DNA from: Rhyzopertha dominica
Lineage: Eukaryota > Arthropoda > Insecta > Coleoptera > Bostrichidae
Direction: 5' to 3'
Length of the DNA stretch: 64,000 nt
NCBI GenBank assembly: GCA_025024175.1
Contig: QCXZ01000137.1
Span: 27,829,327 to 27,893,326, forward strand
Part shown: one piece after another, positions 58,001-64,000 of the stretch
Numbering within the stretch: position 1 is the stretch's first letter
How the letters are laid out: every line of letters begins with the position of its first letter
Notes under the pieces: model-generated
Told to the model about the DNA's origin: nothing
Database searches by the model: none
What the model saw: only the letters and a program-made list of their open reading frames with translations
Program-made: the position numbers and the translations under genes

Positions 58001-60187
58001 GTAACCCGGTGATTGACTTTTTGTATTAGGACTTGTTTCCGTCATATGCCCCATGGCTTCGTATTCTCGCATAAAATCGACATAGTTTTGTTTCAAATCG
58101 TTATTTTTAGTTAAACGTTTTTCGAGATTTTGAAATTGCCTTTCTGTCGTGTTAAATGATTCTCCCAAATTGTCGGCATTATCTTTAAAGGGTAGACTAA
58201 CAATGAATCTGCCGTCAGCATTACGTTTGGTTGATTTAATAAAATGTTCTTCGCATGTTTGTTCTTCTGCGGTATAGAAAGCATGAGCAGAAGTAACATC
58301 CTCAACCTTCCAGAATAATTCTAACTGAGCGCGCAATGCTTCATTTGAGTCATGATTGGTGCATAAATTGCACATCACCTTGTCTATATTTCCCTCTTCT
58401 AACGTGCCAGAAATGATCCATCCAAGTTTTGTTTTTTGTAATATCGGCCCATTGTCATAACACTTTATCTGTCCAATGCAAAGAATGTTGTAAAATATAT
58501 CAGCCCCTAATAGTATATCTACCGAGCTAGAGTTGTAGAAAGTAGGATCTGCTAATTCTATGTTAATAGGAACGTTTAAGTTTTGAGCAGAAATTGTTAT
58601 TTGTGGCAAGTTTTCCGTAATTGTGTTCATCACCAAAAAACTAGCACGCGTTTTAAAGTGTCTGTTTTTAGAATAAAGAACTGCCTGAACTTTACTTGTT
58701 ATATTGTTTAGAGACCCGCTAATACCCGTTATGGGTATATTAACCTCGTCAGTTTTCAGTTTAAGCTGTTTCGCTAAGTCCTTGGTTATAAAATTTGACA
58801 TGGACCCGCTGTCCAGTAAAGCCCTACATTCAATTAGCTTTCCGTTCGAATCACATATAAATACCTTTGCCGTAGCCAGTAACACAACTTGAGTTTTTAT
58901 ACAAGGTGACAACGTTGCGTTAGCGGTTACTAGCGGAGCTGGAGTGCTGGTGTTTTTATTTTCTGGCTTGTTTTGAGTAGCATCAACATGATTATTATCT
59001 GAATTTTCACCATTATTTGCTGAAGTTTTTGAATTTGAATGTAACAACGAATGATGCTTAGCATTACAAACCTTACAACCTCTAGATTTGCATTTTGTTC
59101 GAAAGTGGCCCGGTCGTAAACAGTTACTACAAATTTTATTTTCTTTGACCTGTTCCCACCTTTCCGTAATGGACAGTTTAGCAAACTTTTCACACTCCAT
59201 ATTAGGGTGTGGACCTTTACAAAATCCACATTTTATGATTTGTGTTGATAAGTGTGCAAGTGTTTTCTCGGCAGTTACAGTTCTTTGAATTTTGTTCTTA
59301 TTTTCAATGGTTTCTAGCAATTGACAACGTTTAGCAATGAATTCAGTCAGTTGAATTATTTTCGGGGATTCTACGTCAGTTATTGTTTGTTCAAATTCTC
59401 TTTTTGTTACAGAATCTAATTTTGACGACAATATGTATACTAACAGTGTATCCCAACTGGCTGTAGGCTGGCCCAGTGCAGCTAATGCACGTATATTTTT
59501 GTTGAAATTATCTAATAGTTTGCGTCGAGCAACGTGTGATTCAGTTTTTAATGCTGGTAGTTCAAAAATGGTCTTGACATGCGTGTGTATTATCAATTTT
59601 CGGTTATCGTACCTTTCCTTTAGCATCTGCCAAGCGATTGCATAATTAGAATGAGAAATTTCCAGTGAATGAATTAACTGGGCAGCGTCACCCTTCAAAC
59701 ACGATTTTAGATAATAAAACTTTTCAATATCTGTTAGGCTGCCATTATTGTTTATTAATGATGCGAATGTTTGTTCAAATTGAACCCATTGATTATAATA
59801 TCCCGCAAATTCCGGTAAATTCAATTTAGGTAATTTGACTCTTTCTTGAATAGAATTTGCTGTTTCAGTAGACACGAAGGAATTATTACATGCACTAGCG
59901 TTTGCTTTAGCTTTAATAATGCGTCTTGCATCTGCAACAATTTTGTAAAAGGCATTTTCATGATTTTCGCGTTCGTTTAAATCCTCACTTCCCAATAACA
60001 ATTCGATTTGATCTTGAATCTGATTAAATTTTGTGAGGTTAGTTTCAATTGCACATAAGCGTGTTTCAACTTCTTCAAGGTCAAATTCGTCTCCCAAATT
60101 TGCAATGAATGTCTTGAATCGAGTTAATTGAGATTTTATTTGACCGCGTGTGAATTTTAAAGCGCTTACATCTGCATCAGTAGACAT
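55022..60187 (-). CDS. BEL/Pao Gag-Pol polyprotein, intact
   Basis: I place the start at ATG 60185-60187 (MSTDADV); the frame extends to 60208 only through a TTG. That gives about 1721 residues; positions below count from 60208. Gag with DUF1759 core (125-300); three zinc knuckles (C327-C339, C360-C373, C378-H390); aspartic protease D466-S-G; reverse transcriptase with D800 and YMDD 876-879; Pao A17 linker; RNase H with D1050, E1094, D1124 and D1170; integrase with zinc-binding H1358/H1363/C1393/C1396 and core D1428, D1494, E1548; DUF5641 tail. It makes the particle, copies the RNA in the cytoplasm and integrates the DNA. One N base falls in codon 830. There is no env frame. Confidence 0.96.
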   Translation of the reverse strand: MSTDADVSALKFTRGQIKSQLTRFKTFIANLGDEFDLEEVETRLCAIETNLTKFNQIQDQIELLLGSEDLNERENHENAFYKIVADARRIIKAKANASACNNSFVSTETANSIQERVKLPKLNLPEFAGYYNQWVQFEQTFASLINNNGSLTDIEKFYYLKSCLKGDAAQLIHSLEISHSNYAIAWQMLKERYDNRKLIIHTHVKTIFELPALKTESHVARRKLLDNFNKNIRALAALGQPTASWDTLLVYILSSKLDSVTKREFEQTITDVESPKIIQLTEFIAKRCQLLETIENKNKIQRTVTAEKTLAHLSTQIIKCGFCKGPHPNMECEKFAKLSITERWEQVKENKICSNCLRPGHFRTKCKSRGCKVCNAKHHSLLHSNSKTSANNGENSDNNHVDATQNKPENKNTSTPAPLVTANATLSPCIKTQVVLLATAKVFICDSNGKLIECRALLDSGSMSNFITKDLAKQLKLKTDEVNIPITGISGSLNNITSKVQAVLYSKNRHFKTRASFLVMNTITENLPQITISAQNLNVPINIELADPTFYNSSSVDILLGADIFYNILCIGQIKCYDNGPILQKTKLGWIISGTLEEGNIDKVMCNLCTNHDSNEALRAQLELFWKVEDVTSAHAFYTAEEQTCEEHFIKSTKRNADGRFIVSLPFKDNADNLGESFNTTERQFQNLEKRLTKNNDLKQNYVDFMREYEAMGHMTETSPNTKSQSPGYYLPHHGVIKASSTTTKLRVVFNASSPTSSGLSLNDVLRVGPVIQRDLHSIVLKFRKHNVVLTADVEKMYRQVLVDETDRKYQKIVWREKPENEXKQYYLNTITYGTAPASFLAVRCLHQAAIDLEYLYPHAAEVIKNDFYMDDLLTGAETVEDAILLKQQVTETLERACFPLRKWCSNVNAVFTESNVLTDSKYIISDTKEQSVLGLSWNPNEDTFVYSLNLSTSNPVTKRTILSAISKLFDPLGFLNPTIVIAKLIMQELWQLHIDWDESVPSNLHTAWKQFLYQLQKINLIKIPRQVTSRNFVSAELHGFCDASERAYGAAIYIRTRDANGKYHSKLLCAKSRIAPLKTIALPRLELCGAVLLTLLMKKVMQALNMSFSSRNFWCDSTIVLHWLKAEPSRWKCFIANRVSVIQQHSEVHEWRHIRSELNPADIVSRGANPDMLMNSTLWWHGPSFLTDENPAYLPDQSIMDIDEGLLEMKRSILSNVSVEVDNSIFERFSDLSRLQRVIAYVLRFAHNAKGSNEYKYFGNLKSCELENTMLVLTKIVQASHFGFEIKELNEGKSLPKSNRLLSLNPFTDSDGLIRVGGRIGHSRESYNKKHPLLLPGNHAFTQLIIRFEHIRHLHAGVQNVLAAVRCKFWPLNGKNAVKKVLHTCVTCYKTKPRIFYPLMGDLPSSRLMPTRAFLTVGVDFAGPILIRDGVLRSKQLVKCYVCLFVCFATKAIHLELASDLTTEGFLNALKRFAARRGCCKVIYSDNATNFIGAKNELLKYINLINKMVTEGEIRDFLLKSQIDWKFIPPRSPNFGGLWEAAIKSAKTHLIRVLGDTHLNYEHFYTVLCQIEGVLNSRPLVPLSMDPNDLTALTPGHFLVGGAVTAIPENIPEDIPFNRIKLYQRMRLMTHHFWQRWSNEYLTSLQNRPKWKTKGQADDLLRVGALVLLKEDNVPAQRWRLGRIVELHPGADNIVRVVSVRTQAGTVKRCASKVSVLPIE

Positions 60188-60457
60188 TTTGTGACAAATG
60201 AACTTCAATAAAATTTATGAAGCAAAGCTTACAATCTTGTGTCAAATAAATGGATATAAGAATTTTGGAGGTAAAGGAATTAGTNGGACGTACCTTTTCC
60301 TGTTATTATTGTTGTGATAACGTCTCAACCTCAACCTGTTGCCCCGCGTGGTGTTAGATTGTATTCCTCGCTTGCGTCGTTTTCGGGTAGTTCACTTGTA
60401 CCGGTTTTGCCTTTTTTACCTCCAAGTTCCAGGTATCCAGGCTCACGAAGGACCATA
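60188..60457 (-). promoter_or_regulatory. Leader and primer-binding site of element D
   Basis: The PBS is TGGTCCTTCG on the minus strand (60446-60455), two bases inside the 5' LTR. It matches tRNA-Tyr over ten bases and then diverges by a TG insertion before AGCC. The remaining 250-bp leader carries no frame of note. Confidence 0.65.
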
Positions 60458-60722
60458 TGTTAGACTTACGTCGTTTAATTCGACCTGCAAATATGATCTT
60501 GCAAATCAGCGAATAAACGTTGTGTATTTTTCACTGTTTTTATTGCCTCCACGATACAAAATTACAGGTGTTCAAGGCTTGGCTGTTCATCTTACCACGA
60601 GCACCGAATCTAATGTCATGCCATCTGTCTATCACTTCCGGAACGACCGGATCAACGCATACACGCGCGTGCGCCACAACCGAAACCACGTTGCCGGATC
60701 GCACATAAAGTAGGCAACAACA
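60458..60722 (-). repeat. 5' LTR of BEL element D
   Basis: Identical to 54518-54782 except one base. The short plus-strand frames inside both LTRs are not genes. Confidence 0.95.
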
Positions 60723-60727
60723 CATGT

Positions 60728-61126
60728 CTTACATGTACCTAGATCGGATCAATAGCACTGAACTGGCAGTGGTACGATGGCAGACAAGCACCTTTTGACC
60801 ATGCTGCCTAAGGTACTCATCTACTACTAATTGCTTAGCCGGAGCATGTTCTTTGGCCAATATGCCAGCAGCTAGGCCCTAAGTAAAGTATTGGCCACGA
60901 ACATGCCACGCATCTTAACCACTCACGGATCCCTGTCTTGGTCGATGCAGCAGTTATGTGCTTTATCCTTTTAAAATAGCCAACGTTTATCTGTAAACAC
61001 CAACTTTCGTTTGATGGGCGAGTACGCCAACTTACACAAGTTTTTTTTTTATTATAAACTACACCCACTAAAGTGTTTAAATGTTTGCAAGACCACAAAA
61101 TAAACCACGAGGCAATCACTGCAAAC
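60728..61126. other. Spacer between element D and hAT MITE
   Basis: Less AT-rich than its surroundings. The 94-codon minus-strand frame 60835-61119 has no recognisable domain; TGGCC/CATGCC-rich text suggests old repeat debris but I cannot name it. Confidence 0.35.
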
Positions 61127-62292
61127 CAGGGTTGGCAAAAAACATGTTTTTTAAATAAAAAAAACAGTTTTTTTATTGTTTAACCGTATTTAAATCGTTT
61201 TAAACATGTTTTTTTTATCTTAGTTGAAAGCATGTTTAAAACGTTTTAAACACTGTTTTAAACATGAACTCTCATGCAGATTACTATATATATATTAGTG
61301 AAAATAAATACGAGCAGATGGCGCGGAGCATAGCAGTTGTCTAAAAATCCCTAGATGACTACCATTATCAGTTGTCATTTGTCTTTTTTGTTTAAGCAAC
61401 AATTTTAGTTATTGTGAGTCGGTTTCTCTTTTCTATTTTAAGCTAGAATCAACACTGTTCTTAAAATCTAGACCAATCACATACCCCAATTTAAGGTTAC
61501 TGGGTTGATTTTAGCTAATATCAACTTTAACAAAGAATAGGAACCTTGTCTGTTTAAAAGTTTAAAGTTCAACAATTGCAGTGGCGTAGTAGGAACAATG
61601 CAGTGTGCAAAATGATATAATGCGAGCTCAATGCAAGAAGTGCAAAAAAAGATATGGTTACACTAGTAACAAAAGTAAAAACGCTGATATTTTTTTATTC
61701 TTTGTTTATTGTTTTTTATATTCCCAAGTTCTGATAACTATTTGTTTTTTTGTACTAAAGATATAATTATCTAGTAAGTGTTGATTGAACGTCTTATTTA
61801 TTGTTTTGTAGTATTGGACCAGAAATACAAATTTTTATGTTATGTTAAGATTAAGACTTATTTGTTGTCCTAAAATGTTTGTAAATTACATCTACGAAAA
61901 AATGTTAGACTTAAATTATTCATTTCTATAAGTGTTGTTGTATCAATAAAAAGCCGAACAGAATACTGCATGTTTTTTTCTTTTTTTAGTTTGAAAAAAC
62001 GTTTACGTATTTTCTAACTGGGCCTGGTTTTGCATTCAATTCATTTTTAATGCAAATGTGGGGCGATATAATGTAGATATGTAATTACTAACAATTCTTG
62101 TCTCTCTATTTGTGGAGGGTTGACGAGCTTAATAGTAATAATTAATTAATCACACACAATAGTCGTCAAAAAAACACTGTTTAAAACATTAACAAAAAAA
62201 GCACTTAAAAAAATGTTTTAAACAGGAGCGTTGTTTTAAACAAGTTTAAAACATTCTGTTTTAAACATTTTATTTTAATCATGCCAACCCTG
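61127..62292. mobile_element. Non-autonomous hAT element (1166 bp) with GTTTTAAAC subterminal repeats
   Basis: The termini CAGGGTTGGCA and TGCCAACCCTG are perfect 11-bp inverted repeats, flanked by a perfect 8-bp TSD CTGCAAAC (61119-61126, 62293-62300). Just inside both ends many GTTTTAAAC and TTTAAAAC words occur in both orientations (61180-61265 and 62180-62275). No transposase frame is present, so it depends on another hAT element. Confidence 0.93.
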
Positions 62293-62300
62293 CTGCAAAC

Positions 62301-64000
62301 AATGCAACGCCACCGCGGACGTATATTAATCTCCGCGACGCCACTGATGTAATGTCAATGATGACATTAGTTGGCGACGTTCGCGGAGCATCTACATTAT
62401 GATCGTTATTATTAGAGAGAAACAGAGAGAGCAAGTCGGGCACGTATGTCTAATCCGAAGGAGACGTATTCTCTGCGGTATTCATCACTGAGTTTCTCAT
62501 TAAAACCACAGTTAAAACTAGTTCTTAGACATCGACATCAATTTTCGTGTATCTCGGATAGGTAAAAGGGTATAGATACCTTTAAGAGTGTACAATTTGG
62601 TTCACCATGTACATACATAGTTAGATTGGTCATTGGAAATTGATAATTATGCACTTAGCTTTCCGATTTATGTCGGGTAGATCAGTGAAAGGACTAAAAA
62701 ATGTTCAATGTTCGATTGCAGTATGGATATTCTTATGTCAGTAGTTCTTACTTGTGTAGCATATAGCAAATTTACAATGGAATGCATTGATTTATTTGTT
62801 TATATTAATAAATTGATTTTATTTTTTCAATTCGGTAAATATATTTTGTGATATCTAAGTGAGCAACACATTTGGAGCCGAAAACACAACCTCTAGACAA
62901 CTACGTAATATTGGCAACCAAACTTTTAGTAAAATGTGGTCCTTTTCAGCATAGTATTTCAATTGCAAAAAAAAAATCGCGTGCCAAATGTATCAGCTAA
63001 AATTACCGTCACATCTTTTGCGTGGTCTGATTTAATATTCCATTCAGCTCGCTGAAATCAAAATATTTTAGTACAGGCAACGATCCGAGTCACCTACAAA
63101 GGAAAGCCTGCGTTTGAAGGGTTAACAGGACTATCTCAGTAAGGTAACCGACCCAAAGTGAAGGAAACCGTACGTCCTTAGTAAAGCAACTATGTCCTTT
63201 TCAAGACAGTTCAGATGATAGGTCAGAGTATAAACTGATTGAAGCAAGCTTTCCGTTTTCTCGTAAGCAATATGCTATAAATTTTACAAACGGGTTGTAT
63301 GTATCTACGGAAGCCCGAATTCTCTTACTGAGCGACGAGATCCAATCTAAATTTGCCGGCAAATTAGAAGACGTATTTTAATTTATTGCAGTAATAAATT
63401 AAGCACGTTCAGAAATATGAAGCTCAGAGGACTCTAGGATTACGAAGTAAACGGAATACTTCACTAAATCATAAAATATTGGAAGCCCGGGTGTACAATA
63501 TATATTAATTGATGTAATAAAATGTCAGTATCGACAACAAATAATACAAGTAAAGTGGTTACAAAAGTTAATGTTGAAAACTTGTACTTGACGATGAAGT
63601 TGCGTAAAGTGTCTTAATAAACTTCGTTTTTAGTGTAGATTGCGCTTGTATCTTTTGATGTGTCTAAAGACAGCAGTATTATCAACCTTTGTCTTCAAGC
63701 ATTAACTCAAAAAGTCCGAACAGTGTTGGTTGTTTCAATAACATTCTAACGGAAACAATCTTGAATTTATGAAATTGTCAACCGCATAAGGTATATGAAG
63801 AGTCGGGTAGGCAGCTTACTACGTAAGAGATATTATAATGTGCTACACAGTTGTCTTTCAAATCATATAAGTTTATGGTGAAAACAGTGTAAATATGTAT
63901 TCGAGTCTTCTTTTATGCTGCATGAAACATCCAGTAGCAACGCTTTATCAGAACCCTGTGAACGTTTGAAACGACGGGGTAAACTATGACTTTAGTAAAT
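62301..64000. other. AT-rich non-coding stretch
   Basis: No gene-like frame, terminal repeat or RNA gene recognised to the end of the window. Confidence 0.5.

Larger units (their letters stand above)
54518..60722 (-). mobile_element. BEL/Pao LTR retrotransposon D, complete and very young
   Basis: The LTRs at 54518-54782 and 60458-60722 are 265 bp each and differ at one base (near 54745/60685). The TSD CATGT is perfect (54513-54517, 60723-60727). The PBS is at 60446-60455. A single uninterrupted polyprotein frame fills the interior, with every expected domain and catalytic residue. It is the only copy in the window that could be autonomous and might supply proteins to the defective elements. 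Confidence 0.96.

Noticed and set aside
4116..60285. Isolated single N bases as signs of assembly joins
   Set aside because: They are scattered single positions, several within repeats, with sequence continuing in register on both sides; they look like ambiguous base calls, not gaps.

Overview
This window looks like a gene-poor, AT-rich piece of an arthropod, probably insect, nuclear genome. I see no convincing host protein-coding gene, rRNA or tRNA gene. Almost everything that can be identified is a transposable element, several of them nested. The organism call is inference: it rests on the BEL/Pao polyproteins, a Jockey/CR1-like LINE, hAT-type non-autonomous elements and a remnant of the SWIM-zinc-finger (YqaJ-associated) family seen in insect genomes.

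Four BEL/Pao LTR retrotransposons can be delimited by LTRs, target-site duplications (TSDs) and primer-binding sites (PBSs). A (3303-8673, +) and B (21298-25663, -) have both lost reverse transcriptase and RNase H. C (43286-47899, -) has lost the Gag zinc knuckles and protease but fuses Gag in frame to reverse transcriptase, and has about 99% identical LTRs. D (54518-60722, -) is complete, with one uninterrupted polyprotein of about 1721 residues and LTRs differing at one position. All four PBSs begin TGGTCCTTCG, which matches the 3' end of tRNA-Tyr. A fifth BEL piece without LTRs lies at 51730-52529.

The most unusual object is inside the 3' non-coding part of element A (7251-8254). It holds two tandem copies of a 351-352 bp unit plus one inverted copy. 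Each carries a recognisable type I hammerhead ribozyme core (CTGATGA, stem II, CGAAA, short palindromic stem III, matching stem I arms), and the block is flanked by 14-bp direct repeats. This is the architecture of a retrozyme or the pseudo-LTR of a Penelope-like element.

Other regions: a TIR-bounded element with a broken SWIM-type gene (20401-21191); a hAT-like family in two full copies (14915-15804, 30350-31110) and one broken copy (53066-54096), one copy sitting inside a LINE reverse transcriptase; a 1.17-kb hAT MITE with a perfect 8-bp TSD (61127-62292); a short MITE (12163-12563); an inverted-repeat foldback (28042-28271); degenerate hAT-like fragments near 0.7-0.96, 19.4-19.7, 37.0-38.5 and 53.2-53.9 kb; and R4/Dong-like LINE debris (48376-49420). 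The stretches between them are AT-rich and show no supported genes.
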